64,000 bases of DNA from Sphaerochaeta pleomorpha str. Grapes (GCF_000236685.1 NC_016633.1:1736001-1800000); one strand, 5' to 3'. Shown: positions 28,339-38,638, counted from the stretch's first letter. Numbers and translations are program-made. Notes: generated by a model not told the origin, from the sequence alone.

Positions 28339-29442
28339 ATGAAGTTGTATGCCATCATTGAACCCCTATACCAGAAATCACCCTGGTGCATCCAATACTT
28401 GCAAGGTCTCCATTATGAAGCTGGACGAAATGCTATACAGCTCGTGTACTGCGCAAAACCAGAGGACATCGCAAGCCCAGAACAGGGGATGAGAACCTGC
28501 TGCATATTCATCGGGTCCACCCAAGCTTGGCTTTCCGATATTGCCCTCCGCCTAAAGGAACGAAGGATACAGGGAATCTCGACAATTCAGGAAGGATTGT
28601 TCCTTGCAGCAGGAACCAGCGAGATAAGCATCAACTACTCCCAGGCTATGACGGCCCTGCAGTCCTATTTCCAGACCTATGGAAAAAATAAAACAGCTCT
28701 TTTTGGGGTAAACACCCATTCCTCAACAGACTCTATCAAAGCTGCGGCATTTTCACGGACATTTCCCGATGGCCATATCTTTTCCCATACAGGGGAAATC
28801 AAGGAAAGCTGTATCAACTTCCTCACTGCCCATGAACAATTCGATTCCGTCATTTGCTGCAGTGACCTGGTTGCCCTCGCTTTACTCCGTTTCTTACAAC
28901 AACAAAAGAGTATCGTCCCCCAGGAGCTCTGGCTGGTTGCCTTCGGACACTCCCCCTTGGCCGACTATTGCACACCTTCAATAACCTGTGTGCGCTGCGA
29001 CTACGAATTGCTCGGGAGACAAATGGTAAAGCTTGCCCAGTTGCTTATCAAAAATCATTCTCTTTCCACCCTCTCGGGCACCGTGCAAGCCAGCATTGAG
29101 AGCAAAGGGACAACCGATAACACTCCTGTTTCCCAAAGAAGAAATGATACAAAACCTTTCAGGCGTTTTGAATCGGGGCAAAAATTTTATGACGATCCCC
29201 TATTCCAGGAACTCTCTGCCTTAGATAGGTTGTTTTCCAATATCCTTCCGGTTGATTTCCAGATCCTGCAAGGAATCTATAACAAAAAGCGATACATCGA
29301 CCTTGCCGAGGAATTGCACATGAGTGAAAACAGTATCAAATACCGAACAAAACGGATGATGGGTCTCGTTGCCAGAACAACAAGAGAGGAACTAATAAAA
29401 TTGGTTTCCCTCTATGTGAACCTAGAAGGAAAAGAAACCTAG
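28339..29442 (+). CDS. LacI-like sensor protein with C-terminal HTH
   Basis: The protein starts directly with the ligand-binding fold (MKLYAIIEPLYQKSPWCIQY) and lacks an N-terminal HTH. Residues up to about 250 follow the LacI/XylR periplasmic-binding-like pattern (CCSDLVALALLRF, WLVAFGHSPLADYCTPSITCV). The last 70 residues look like a helix-turn-helix: IDLAEELHMSENSIKYRTKR. ATG at 28339 is chosen over TTG at 28297 because the -10 element lies between them. It lies between two DUF5107-TPR genes and probably controls them. The inverted domain order is unusual. Confidence 0.75.
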   Translation: MKLYAIIEPLYQKSPWCIQYLQGLHYEAGRNAIQLVYCAKPEDIASPEQGMRTCCIFIGSTQAWLSDIALRLKERRIQGISTIQEGLFLAAGTSEISINYSQAMTALQSYFQTYGKNKTALFGVNTHSSTDSIKAAAFSRTFPDGHIFSHTGEIKESCINFLTAHEQFDSVICCSDLVALALLRFLQQQKSIVPQELWLVAFGHSPLADYCTPSITCVRCDYELLGRQMVKLAQLLIKNHSLSTLSGTVQASIESKGTTDNTPVSQRRNDTKPFRRFESGQKFYDDPLFQELSALDRLFSNILPVDFQILQGIYNKKRYIDLAEELHMSENSIKYRTKRMMGLVARTTREELIKLVSLYVNLEGKET

Positions 29443-29537
29443 AATACAATCAATGGGGATAATTAAAGATTTTTCATGGTGCACCCCGATAAAAAAACCC
29501 CTTAGACTACTACAAAAGAGAACAGGGGATCAACAAC

Positions 29538-32500
29538 ATGAAAGAAGTACAAGTAACGACTAAGACCATAACAATCCCGACGTATATTCCTGCAGCGTAT
29601 GAAACACTGCCAATGTTTGCAGAAAATCGTGTTCACCAGCGGTCAAGTGGAAACCCCTACCCAAACCCTATTGTAAATGAAATTCATCAGGACACACTTG
29701 TCGATAAGCAATACCAGATAATCTCAATGGAAAACGACTACCTCTATTTGGAAATCCTCCCTGAACTCGGAGGCCGCATATATACGGCAAGAGACAAGAC
29801 TAACGGCTATGATTTCTTCTACCACCAGCATGTCATAAAACCGGCTTTGATAGGAATGCTTGGCCTCTGGGTCTCAGGTGGTCTGGAATTCAACTGGCCC
29901 ATCCACCATCGCCCCTCTACCTATCTTCCCGTGGACACTTCGATTGAACGACAAGAGGACGGATCAGTGACCGTCTGGCTCTCAGAACACGAGCCCTTGG
30001 ACCGTATGAAAGGAATGGTAGGAATCCAAGTCTCTCCGGAAAAAGCACTATTCGAAACAAAAGTCAGACTTTACAACAGAACAGACCTTCCCCATTCCTT
30101 TCTCTGGTGGGAAAATGCAGCTGTCCCGGTACATAAAGACTATAGGATTTTCTTTCCCCCCGATGTTTCATATGTGCACTATCACTACAAAAAAGCCACC
30201 GGGGGATTCCCCGTCATGGACGAATACTTCAACACTCAGGATAACAGAGGAGGCGTCGATATCCGATTTCACAAGAACACGGAACAAGCAACCTCCTATT
30301 TCTGTGGCCCTACCTCCTTCGATTTCTTCGGTGGCTTTGACGAGCGAAAAAAGACAGGGGTAATCCACTATGCTTCCCATCATACCTCTGTCGGGAAAAA
30401 AATGTTTACCTGGGGCTATAACCGATTGTCCAAAGCCTGGGAAAAAGCTTTGACCGATACCGACGGGGCTTATGCAGAACTCATGGCAGGTTCGTACACG
30501 GACAACCAACCCGATTTTTCCTGGATCGAACCTTTCGAAGTCAAAGAGTTTTCACAAAGTTGGTATCCTTACAAAGAAATCGGAGAAATACAGAATGCCA
30601 ATGGAAAACTGGCCCTGGCTGTGGAAAAAAACACAGTCGGAATCTATCCAGTTGAAAATCTTGGCAAAGTAGTCTGTACTATTTTCAGGGAAAAGGAAGT
30701 CCTCTATTCAGGAATAATGACCCTAAAAGCAACTGAGCCACAACAGTTCACTGTTGAAAATCTTACAGGCTATACAGAGCTAACGATTGTTTCCTCCTCG
30801 AAAGAAATCTTGCTCAACCATAAGCCAATTTGCAAAAAAGACCTTGCTGAAGTTCCTGCACCCCGTCAGGATTATCTACAACCCGACCAATTGAGCTCAG
30901 CAGAGACCTGCTTTTCTACAGGGCTCCACGTTGCCCAATACAGGGACCCTATTAGGGAACCTGAGGTATTCTGGAAACAAGGTTTAACATTCGATCCTAC
31001 TCACAGTGGTTGTCTTACAGGCCTGGGTTGGTATTATCTTTCCCACCTGCGGTTCAAAGAAGCCCAAGGATACCTAGAACAAGCTTATAGTAGCCAATGC
31101 TCGCTCAATCCGAATCCCCCTTCATCGCAATGCCTTTATCTGCTAGCACTTTCTTTGAAGTACCAGGGGAAAGCAGACCAAGCCTATGAACTGCTCAACA
31201 AAGGATTGTGGAATCGAAGCGGCATTGCTACCTGTGGCATTATTATCGCCCAAATCGATGCTTGCAGGGGAAACTATAAAACAGCCCTCGAGCATTTGGA
31301 TTATTGTGAGAAATGGGGAGGATACAATCAGAAAGCAAAAGGCTTACGGGTAGCTCTATTACGAAAATCCGGGGAAAATGAAAAAGCCTTGGCCTGTGCA
31401 AAGGCCCTCCTTGCAGAAGATCCTTTGGACTTCTTCACCCTCAACGAGCTTTCCCTGCTTACAGGTAAGGGAAAAACTGAAAAGAAACCTTTTGAAAGTG
31501 TGCACATTGACCAGATAGCACTTGATGTTGCCTCAGACTATGCAGATATAGGCTTGTTTGCTGAGGCAGTAGTCCTGCTCGAAACTCTAGACAGCTCCTA
31601 CCCCATGGCAACCTATCTGCGTGGTTATTTCTCTTCCAATCCTGGCTTGTTTGCTGAAGCTGCAAAAAAACCGGAGAATTTCTGTTTTCCCAGCAGACGA
31701 TGGGAATTGCTTGCCCTAACTGAGGCTACCAAACAATTCCCAAAAGAAGAAAAAAACTGGCTCTATCTCGGAAACCTGCTGTATGGCATTTGCAGGGAGA
31801 GCAATCAAGCTGAATATTGCTGGGAACATGCAAAAACGGGAGTCCAAGCACTGCGTAACCTAGCCATTACACGGTTCAAGAAGAAATCAGATGACCCCAC
31901 GGTTCCCCAGCTGCTATTGCAGGCAAGGAAAAAAGATCCTGAACATCTGCAACTCCTCTATGAATATCTACGGGTTTTGGAATTACAAGGAAGTGAATGC
32001 CAATTTCGCCTGGAAACGTGGAAATCAATGGGCAATCTTGTGACCCTCAGGGATGATATATATTTGCAAGGAATCCGTGCAGCAAACCAAGCAAAGCAAT
32101 GGGGTGAAGCACTTGAACTTCTCAAAGCTCATGATTTCATCCCCTGCGAAGGGGGCGAGCACGCTATCGCAAATGAATACCTGCTAGCTAATCTGGGCTT
32201 GGGATTTGAGGATCTCTACAAGAAAGATTGGGACCAGGCAGCTATACATTTCATAGCAAATACAATGCTTCCCTCAAACCTCGGGGGAGGGGTGTGGCAC
32301 TCTGTCATGCTGGTTCCCTATCGGTTTTTGGTAGGAATATGCTACAAGCAAAGGGGAAGGGAAAGCCAGGCAATGCAGGCCTTTGAAGAGATAGCTCAAT
32401 TTCCCGTGAACTATTTTACCTCGATGTACTTGCCTACCTTCAGATTGTTAAGAGCGCTGGCCCTTGGAGAGCTCGGGCAAAAAGACGAAGCAACCACTAT

Positions 32501-32759
32501 TCTTGAAAACCTGGAAAAAGAGTACCGACAATGTCTCGCAGCCAAGGACTTTGGATATTTTGCTGCAACCCCATTTTTCGAAGTGTTCAACGAGACCCCT
32601 GAAAAAGCAAGATATATTCACTTCGCCTATCTGCTTGCCCTCTGTCTTCTTGGACAGAGAAAGACCGAGGAGGCAACAAAGGTGTTGGATACATTGCTTA
32701 TAAAAGATCCCAATCATTGCAAAGCCTACTTGGTTAAGGAACTGATTCCGTTGTTGTAA
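29538..32759 (+). CDS. DUF5107 domain and TPR repeat protein (1073 aa)
   Basis: A paralogue of the 1084-aa protein on the other side of the regulator, with the same layout: DUF5107 mutarotase-like domain (LPELGGRIYTARDKTNG, LWVSGGLEFNWPIHHRPST, FLWWENAAVP, YTDNQPDFSWIEP) and about 650 residues of TPR-like helices ending near LLIKDPNHCKAYLVKEL. No secretion signal. AGGGGATC precedes the ATG. The histidine kinase gene begins 40 bases later, so it may share a transcript with the transporter regulators. Biochemical role unknown; a sugar-handling function is inferred from fold and context. Confidence 0.88.
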   Translation: MKEVQVTTKTITIPTYIPAAYETLPMFAENRVHQRSSGNPYPNPIVNEIHQDTLVDKQYQIISMENDYLYLEILPELGGRIYTARDKTNGYDFFYHQHVIKPALIGMLGLWVSGGLEFNWPIHHRPSTYLPVDTSIERQEDGSVTVWLSEHEPLDRMKGMVGIQVSPEKALFETKVRLYNRTDLPHSFLWWENAAVPVHKDYRIFFPPDVSYVHYHYKKATGGFPVMDEYFNTQDNRGGVDIRFHKNTEQATSYFCGPTSFDFFGGFDERKKTGVIHYASHHTSVGKKMFTWGYNRLSKAWEKALTDTDGAYAELMAGSYTDNQPDFSWIEPFEVKEFSQSWYPYKEIGEIQNANGKLALAVEKNTVGIYPVENLGKVVCTIFREKEVLYSGIMTLKATEPQQFTVENLTGYTELTIVSSSKEILLNHKPICKKDLAEVPAPRQDYLQPDQLSSAETCFSTGLHVAQYRDPIREPEVFWKQGLTFDPTHSGCLTGLGWYYLSHLRFKEAQGYLEQAYSSQCSLNPNPPSSQCLYLLALSLKYQGKADQAYELLNKGLWNRSGIATCGIIIAQIDACRGNYKTALEHLDYCEKWGGYNQKAKGLRVALLRKSGENEKALACAKALLAEDPLDFFTLNELSLLTGKGKTEKKPFESVHIDQIALDVASDYADIGLFAEAVVLLETLDSSYPMATYLRGYFSSNPGLFAEAAKKPENFCFPSRRWELLALTEATKQFPKEEKNWLYLGNLLYGICRESNQAEYCWEHAKTGVQALRNLAITRFKKKSDDPTVPQLLLQARKKDPEHLQLLYEYLRVLELQGSECQFRLETWKSMGNLVTLRDDIYLQGIRAANQAKQWGEALELLKAHDFIPCEGGEHAIANEYLLANLGLGFEDLYKKDWDQAAIHFIANTMLPSNLGGGVWHSVMLVPYRFLVGICYKQRGRESQAMQAFEEIAQFPVNYFTSMYLPTFRLLRALALGELGQKDEATTILENLEKEYRQCLAAKDFGYFAATPFFEVFNETPEKARYIHFAYLLALCLLGQRKTEEATKVLDTLLIKDPNHCKAYLVKELIPLL

Positions 32760-32799
32760 GGTTGTGTTATAATCGTAAAGAAATGGGAAGGGAAAATCG

Positions 32800-34578
32800 A
32801 TGAGGCCGAATAGAAAAAACCTGAGAACTTGGTGGGAAAACCAATCTATGTCCACCATCATGGTCGTTTCCTTTTGTTTTCTCTTTTCGATTGTCTTAGC
32901 AATATCTACCCTTATGATTTCCCTTTCCGTAAGAAAATCCCTTATCCAATCGGTATTTGAAAGCAATACCAAAATAATGAATGAATCCGTGGGGAAAATT
33001 GATACCCTCAACGACATAATCACCTCTGTCTCCTTCTATGTGGCAGGAGATTCCAGGCTCAAGCAAATGCTCAAACAATTCCCTGAAGACCAACTCAGCC
33101 AGATTCCCCTGCAAAACGAGGTACGTTATTACCTTACCCAATTATGGATGAACAGGCCCGAAATCGTTGGGATTAGTATTTATCTGGAAGGAATTTCCGA
33201 GGTCAACCATAGTACTGTCGGGGTAAGTTCACTGTCCTTTGCCCAAAAATATGACTGGCTTGAAACACTGGGAAACAACCGGGGGATCATCATCAACCTG
33301 CCCAATCCCGTAACACGGGGGAATGTAGTTTTCAATTCCCTTTCGCTCGTCAAGATACTGGACGACAATTTGCTTCCGCTGGGATATCTCTCGTTTGAAA
33401 TCTCTGCAAAGAAAGTATTTTCCCAATGCCTTGAGCCAGCCCTTGCCTCCAAGAATTCTATATTATTTGCAATCAACGATGACCAGGTTATTGTCAATCA
33501 TGCAAACTTGGATTTAATCGGGGAATCGGTAGCTTCTCTGTATCCTCATTACAACCCAAACGGGCAACCGGCCTTAAAACCCATCCGCTTCAAGGGCAAG
33601 CAATACATACAGATTATCAGCAAACCAAGTAAGCTGCGCTGGAGCATTGTGCAGTTGATTCCCCTGGACGATGTGTTTCAGTTCAAGCCCCTGCTCTATT
33701 CATTCGTGTTGCTCACCTTAGCGGCAATTGCCCTGTCTGCGGGAATGATCTTTCTACTCTCGGAGAGACTCACAAAACCCCTAACTATGCTTTCCCAGGC
33801 AATGGGATCGACCAAACCTCTGCAAGCGACACTTTCTAAAAAATTTTTGGAACGCCAAAACGAAATAGGAAACCTCTACAGAAGCTATGGAGAGATGACC
33901 GTTCGAATCAATGAACTCTTCACCCAGCTGCAAAATTCTATGGAAAATCAGAAGAAACTGGAAATAAGTGCATTGAGAGCTCAGATAAACCCTCATTTCA
34001 TGTATAATTGCCTCGATTATATTAACTGGATGGCTCAGGATGAGCATGTACCTGAGATATCCAGGATGCTAACCAATCTCAGCAGGTTTATGAGAATCAG
34101 TCTTACGGAAAGCAACCTTACTTGTCCACTTTCCTCCGAAGTGGAGCATGTTAAAACCTATCTGGAAATATTCATTGTCCGCTATAAAGGAGCCTTCACC
34201 TACGAGATTGCAGTAGCCCCTGAGTTATGTGAAGTATCGGTACCGCAATTCATCCTGCAACCCTTGGTTGAGAATTCCATGATTCATGGGTTTGGAAAAC
34301 ACTTCGGTCGGGCCCACATCAAAATATCCATACAAAAACAGGAAGGCTGGATAGTTTTCGATATTATTGACAATGGAATCGGGATGGACCAGAAGAAATT
34401 GGAGGAAGTACTTTCCGGCTCTCATGAGGGTTCATCAGAGCATGGCATGAAGAATATCAATGACCGTATCCGGTATGCCATCTCTCCCTCACTTTTTAGC
34501 GGTATCCAGTTGGTCCCATCCCAGAGAGGGACCCATATTCATTTTGCACTACAACGTACGGGGAAAAGCCATGGGTAA
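32800..34578 (+). CDS. Sensor histidine kinase, YesM family
   Basis: The 592-residue membrane kinase has a first helix at about residues 18-45, an extracytoplasmic dCache-like sensor, and a second helix at about 297-325 (FVLLTLAAIALSAGMIFLL). A HAMP region (RLTKPLTMLSQAM) follows, then the His_kinase motif LRAQINPHFMYNCLDYINWM with phospho-His399, and a HATPase with NSMIHGFG and DNGIGMD. This type senses sugars or transporter state and phosphorylates the adjacent AraC-type regulator. GGAAGGG precedes the ATG. It overlaps the regulator gene by 8 bases. Confidence 0.93.
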   Translation: MRPNRKNLRTWWENQSMSTIMVVSFCFLFSIVLAISTLMISLSVRKSLIQSVFESNTKIMNESVGKIDTLNDIITSVSFYVAGDSRLKQMLKQFPEDQLSQIPLQNEVRYYLTQLWMNRPEIVGISIYLEGISEVNHSTVGVSSLSFAQKYDWLETLGNNRGIIINLPNPVTRGNVVFNSLSLVKILDDNLLPLGYLSFEISAKKVFSQCLEPALASKNSILFAINDDQVIVNHANLDLIGESVASLYPHYNPNGQPALKPIRFKGKQYIQIISKPSKLRWSIVQLIPLDDVFQFKPLLYSFVLLTLAAIALSAGMIFLLSERLTKPLTMLSQAMGSTKPLQATLSKKFLERQNEIGNLYRSYGEMTVRINELFTQLQNSMENQKKLEISALRAQINPHFMYNCLDYINWMAQDEHVPEISRMLTNLSRFMRISLTESNLTCPLSSEVEHVKTYLEIFIVRYKGAFTYEIAVAPELCEVSVPQFILQPLVENSMIHGFGKHFGRAHIKISIQKQEGWIVFDIIDNGIGMDQKKLEEVLSGSHEGSSEHGMKNINDRIRYAISPSLFSGIQLVPSQRGTHIHFALQRTGKSHG

Positions 34579-36160
34579 GGTCATAAAGCTACTTATTGTA
34601 GATGATGAAGAATACGTCGTCAGTGCCCTTAAACGTCATCTGTCCTGGGATAAACTGGGAATTGAAGTAGTTGGGGAAGCCTATGGTGGGAAAGAGGGCA
34701 TCGAGAAAGCTTTGCAATTGAAACCAGATTGTGTCCTTACCGATATCAGTATGCCCTCCATGGATGGAATCTCTATGATCGAACAGTTGTACCTACTTGG
34801 CTTTCATCCCTATTTTCTTATTTATACCGGATACAATGATTTTGAATATGCAAAACGGGCCATAAAATTCGGAGTCTGCGATTATATCCTCAAACCTGCA
34901 CTCCCTGAAGAAATAGAGGCTTCATTGGCTCTCATTGTTGCCCGTATCCAGGATGAAACCAACCGCAGCCAGGAACATGCTCAATTGAGAAAGGATTTTG
35001 AGGATAGCAAACAACAATTGTTCTTGCCATTTCTGTCTGATCTTCTGGAAGGAAGACTGCTTACCTATGAGGAGTTCGCCCAGAAAGACCAGTTTTTTCA
35101 TTCTGCATTGCAGGGTAAGGACTATGTGGTCGTAGGAATTCATCTTGATAACGCCTATGAGGTCTTTATCAACGAAAAGATCGAGGACCAGTTGTATACG
35201 CTCTACCATATCTCATCCTTTGCAAGCTCCCTATTGCCGGGAAAAACATGGTCTACGGGATTTATGAGTAACACAGCTTATTTTTTATGTGCGGTCCAGA
35301 CCGATACCATCGATACAGACAAGCTGATAGGAATCTCCACCAGAATCCTGAACTTCTGCAACCAAGTTGGGAATTTGAATCTTTCAGTCCGGATAAGCAT
35401 CAGCGAGACAGTCCATGTATTTGACTCTATTGCCACAGCGTATCGGCAAGCCAAGGAATATATACGGGAAAGCTCAGGCAATCAGGTCATCTCATGCAGG
35501 GAAAACCCACAGGAGTTTTCCTATTCCCCCCTTTCCTGGGCCTTTGACAAGGAAGCCTTCATAGATGCCATTCTTTTGGGAAACGAACCTTTGGCCTTAA
35601 ATCTGCTGGATCAGTTCTTCAAAAAGATATCCCAATTGCCACCGCCCCAGGACATATACCTTACCCCTTTGCTTTGCGAACTGGTAGGATCAACTACGGT
35701 CACGTTGCTGCAACATGGGATAGAATCCGATCCGGGAGCCTATATAACACTCTTGCAGAAAAACAGTACAATCCACGAAGCACAGACAAAAGTGACAGAC
35801 TATTTTAAAAAGTTGATCGAAACTATCCAGAGCCGCGAACTGGCAAAGAATTATCAGGTAGTCCAAAAAATGATGGCTTTTACCCGCAAGAATTACCGCA
35901 GTGGCATCACGCTCAATGAAATCGCCGAATATCTCCAATTCACCCCCAACTATCTATCTACGCTGTTTTCGAAATCCACAGGGATCAGTTATTCCCATTA
36001 CCTCACAAAATTCAGGATGCAGAAGGCAAAGGAATTCCTTGAGAGCGGGAGATATAAAGTATATGAGGTAGGGGATCTCGTAGGGTACCATAACCCTGAG
36101 TACTTCACAAAGGTGTTTAAGGAATTTGTCGGAGTACCTCCTTCTTCCTACGTAAAATAG
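34571..36160 (+). CDS. Response regulator with AraC-type DNA-binding domain, YesN family
   Basis: The N-terminal receiver (KLLIVDDEEYVVSALKRH) carries phospho-acceptor Asp58 in TDISMPSMDG and Lys in DYILKPALPEE. A poorly conserved middle follows, and the C terminus is a double AraC HTH (SGITLNEIAEYLQFTPNYLS, GISYSHYLTKFRMQKAKEF, VGYHNPEYFTKVFKEFVG). ATG at 34571 is chosen because the receiver fold begins there; an upstream in-frame start at 34460 would add unrelated sequence. It should activate the transporter operon beginning at 36295. Confidence 0.93.
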   Translation: MGKVIKLLIVDDEEYVVSALKRHLSWDKLGIEVVGEAYGGKEGIEKALQLKPDCVLTDISMPSMDGISMIEQLYLLGFHPYFLIYTGYNDFEYAKRAIKFGVCDYILKPALPEEIEASLALIVARIQDETNRSQEHAQLRKDFEDSKQQLFLPFLSDLLEGRLLTYEEFAQKDQFFHSALQGKDYVVVGIHLDNAYEVFINEKIEDQLYTLYHISSFASSLLPGKTWSTGFMSNTAYFLCAVQTDTIDTDKLIGISTRILNFCNQVGNLNLSVRISISETVHVFDSIATAYRQAKEYIRESSGNQVISCRENPQEFSYSPLSWAFDKEAFIDAILLGNEPLALNLLDQFFKKISQLPPPQDIYLTPLLCELVGSTTVTLLQHGIESDPGAYITLLQKNSTIHEAQTKVTDYFKKLIETIQSRELAKNYQVVQKMMAFTRKNYRSGITLNEIAEYLQFTPNYLSTLFSKSTGISYSHYLTKFRMQKAKEFLESGRYKVYEVGDLVGYHNPEYFTKVFKEFVGVPPSSYVK

Positions 36161-36294
36161 GGAAAAAGGGTCAATAGAGGAAATTCACATGGGGGTTTTG
36201 TAGAAATTTGCTGGTACCGTGGTAAAAATCCCTCTGCTATCCTTAGTATACCGAACTAAAGGCATAGCCCGAAGTAGGATAAAAAGGAGAAACT

Positions 36295-37674
36295 ATGAAA
36301 AAGGTCAGGTTTACAGTAGTACTGATTCTGTTGCTTGCAAGTGCAGGGATTGCCTTTGCAGCAGGAACTGCCGAAACAACTGCAGCTCCTCAGCAAAAGG
36401 TAAAGATCACGGTTTGGGGGCCCCTGGAGAATTATAGTGAAGCTGAAAAGCTGTCTTGGAACTTCTGTGTTGAAGAATTTAAAAAGAGGAACCCGGATAT
36501 TGAGATTGAGAGTATCTTCTCTCCTGCAGGAACCGATTATCGCCAACAGTATGATAAGGCCTTGATGGCAGGTGAAGCTCCTACCGTTACCAATTTGCTT
36601 CCGTATGTCGACGTTCAGACCCGTGCCGCCAATGGCATGATTGCGGATATTTCCGACTTTGTCGACAATTGGGATCTGAAAAAACAAGGCATTGTAAACC
36701 CTGCCATGGACGAAGCCCTGCAATATAATGGCAAATGGTATGGGGTAATGGACTATGTATATCTTGCAGGAACCGTATATAACAAGACGGCTCTCAAAGC
36801 AGGCGGCGGGGATGTCTCAAAGCTTCCCAAGACATGGGATGAATTCACTTCCCTGGGCCAGAAAATCACCGACCTCAAAACACCTCGCTTTGGATATCTG
36901 TTATTGGGCATGGAATGGAATGCCTGGCCCTTTACCCCTTGGGTATGGTCTGCAGGAGGGGAGATGGTCATTCCCAACGGAAACGGGACCTATAAAGTCG
37001 GTTTCTCCGAGGAACCCGGAGTCGATGCCGCCATGCTCTGGCATGACATGATCTGGAAATATCACATGACTCAGAAAGACGTATTGAAGTCCTGGAATGA
37101 TTTGCGTGACGACATGCATTCCGGTCGTGGCGTATTCGCTTTCGGCCGTATGGACCATTATGCTTCCGATGCCGAAAAGAAATACGGGATACCCCAGAGC
37201 ACCTTTGGTATCATCCCTATTCCAGCCAAGGATGCAAGCCAGAAACAGGTATCCATTGCCGGTGGTAATGCATGGATCTTCAGTCCTACTGCTACCCCTG
37301 CAGAGTTGGATGCAGCCTGGAAGTTTGTACAGCTCTTTGACTATGACAAAGATTTCCAGATAAAAAAATGGGAATATGAGAACTCCATCGGAGGAATAAA
37401 CAACAGGATTCCTCCCCGCGTCGATATCATCGACACCAAGTTCTCCATGGCAACAAGCTGGCCAGAAGGCTGGGCAGAAGAGTTTAGCGTTATCTCCGCA
37501 ACTGCCCGTATGGAACCTTGGTGCCCTAACTGGAACAATTTGAAGAACATATTGGCACCTGTACTGCAAAAGATTCTTCTTACTGAGAATATCTCCCGTA
37601 ACGAAGTCAGGGACCTTCTTACCCAGGCTGCTAACGAAGCCTATAAAATGTATCCCGATACATTCCGCAAGTAA
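36295..37674 (+). CDS. Extracellular sugar-binding protein of an ABC transporter
   Basis: A 459-residue family-1 solute-binding protein with a Sec signal (MKKVRFTVVLILLLASAGIA then FAAGTAE). The mature sequence shows ITVWGPLENYSEAEK, APTVTNLLPYVDVQ and GNAWIFSPTATPAELDAAW. It should bind a carbohydrate in the periplasm for the two permeases that follow. AAGGAG stands 6 bases before the ATG. The 134-base upstream region probably holds the YesN-type regulator's site, although I could not define it. Confidence 0.92.
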   Translation: MKKVRFTVVLILLLASAGIAFAAGTAETTAAPQQKVKITVWGPLENYSEAEKLSWNFCVEEFKKRNPDIEIESIFSPAGTDYRQQYDKALMAGEAPTVTNLLPYVDVQTRAANGMIADISDFVDNWDLKKQGIVNPAMDEALQYNGKWYGVMDYVYLAGTVYNKTALKAGGGDVSKLPKTWDEFTSLGQKITDLKTPRFGYLLLGMEWNAWPFTPWVWSAGGEMVIPNGNGTYKVGFSEEPGVDAAMLWHDMIWKYHMTQKDVLKSWNDLRDDMHSGRGVFAFGRMDHYASDAEKKYGIPQSTFGIIPIPAKDASQKQVSIAGGNAWIFSPTATPAELDAAWKFVQLFDYDKDFQIKKWEYENSIGGINNRIPPRVDIIDTKFSMATSWPEGWAEEFSVISATARMEPWCPNWNNLKNILAPVLQKILLTENISRNEVRDLLTQAANEAYKMYPDTFRK

Positions 37675-37696
37675 CGTTAGGCTTGGCTATATGTCG

Positions 37697-37715
37697 AGGG
37701 GAGAGTATCTCCCCT
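37697..37715 (+). promoter_or_regulatory. Stem-loop between binding protein and permease genes
   Basis: AGGGGAGA-GTA-TCTCCCCT, a perfect 8-bp stem 22 bases after the stop codon, with no U-run. Its position repeats that of the stem in the other sugar transporter operon, and it may protect the binding-protein mRNA. Confidence 0.65.
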
Positions 37716-37756
37716 TGGCGTAGTATCCCCGATTCATTCTACCTGGGAGAAGTTTC

Positions 37757-38638
37757 ATGAAAAAAAAATACCGATGGAACCCTGGATGGTTGTTCATCAT
37801 CCCCGCTTTGATTGCTTTTATCTTGTTCAAGTATTACCCGATTCTATCCGGTATTGCAATTAGCTTCTTCAAGTATAAGATTATGAGTCCTCCCGGTACT
37901 TTCATCGGATTGGACAATTATATACGGGCATTTAAAGATCCATACGTTCTCAACGCTTTGAAAAACAATCTGGAATTCTGGTTTATCATGCTGCTGATAA
38001 ATTTCTGGGTGCCTCTCGTTCTTGCCATCATGGTAAATGAAGTCAAGAAATACAAAGGCTTGATCAGAACCCTTTACTATATTCCCGCCATTATTCCTTC
38101 GGTAGTGGTGACTGTGCTCTGGAAGTATATCTGGCAACCCGACTACGGCTTAGCTAATTTCTTCATGGATAAGGTACATCTTCCCCACCAACTATGGTTG
38201 AATTCCATTCCCTTGGTTAAATGGTGTATGCGATTTCCTTATCTGTTTATCTTCGCAGGATTGACAGCCGGGATGGATTTCATCATCTATCTGGCGAGTC
38301 TTAATAATGTTTCCAAGGAGATGTATGAATCGGCACAACTAGATGGGGCCGGTTTCTGGTCAAAATTATGTCATCTTACACTTCCGACGATACGACCAAC
38401 CATTTCCATGCTGCTTATCACCGATACCATTGCCATTTTCAACTTGTTCGATGAGCCGAAAATAATGACCGGTGGAGGTCCTGCGAAATCTACGGAGACC
38501 CTTGTTCTGTATGCTTTTGACAAGGCGTACACAAGCGGGGAGTATAGTTATGCGATTACCATCACTACAATTGCCTTTCTCATCGTATTCCTGCTTACGG
38601 TGGTCCAAATGAAAATCCAAGATAAGGCAAATAAGTAA
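37757..38638 (+). CDS. Sugar ABC transporter permease, MalF/LacF type
   Basis: A 293-residue CUT1 permease. The first helix lies in PGWLFIIPALIAFILFKYYPI, and the EAA loop is EMYESAQLDGAGFWSKLCHLTLPTIRP; six helices are expected. It pairs with the next gene. A GGGAGAAG site precedes the ATG. As in the other operon, no ATPase gene is present, so a shared one is inferred. Confidence 0.92.
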   Translation: MKKKYRWNPGWLFIIPALIAFILFKYYPILSGIAISFFKYKIMSPPGTFIGLDNYIRAFKDPYVLNALKNNLEFWFIMLLINFWVPLVLAIMVNEVKKYKGLIRTLYYIPAIIPSVVVTVLWKYIWQPDYGLANFFMDKVHLPHQLWLNSIPLVKWCMRFPYLFIFAGLTAGMDFIIYLASLNNVSKEMYESAQLDGAGFWSKLCHLTLPTIRPTISMLLITDTIAIFNLFDEPKIMTGGGPAKSTETLVLYAFDKAYTSGEYSYAITITTIAFLIVFLLTVVQMKIQDKANK

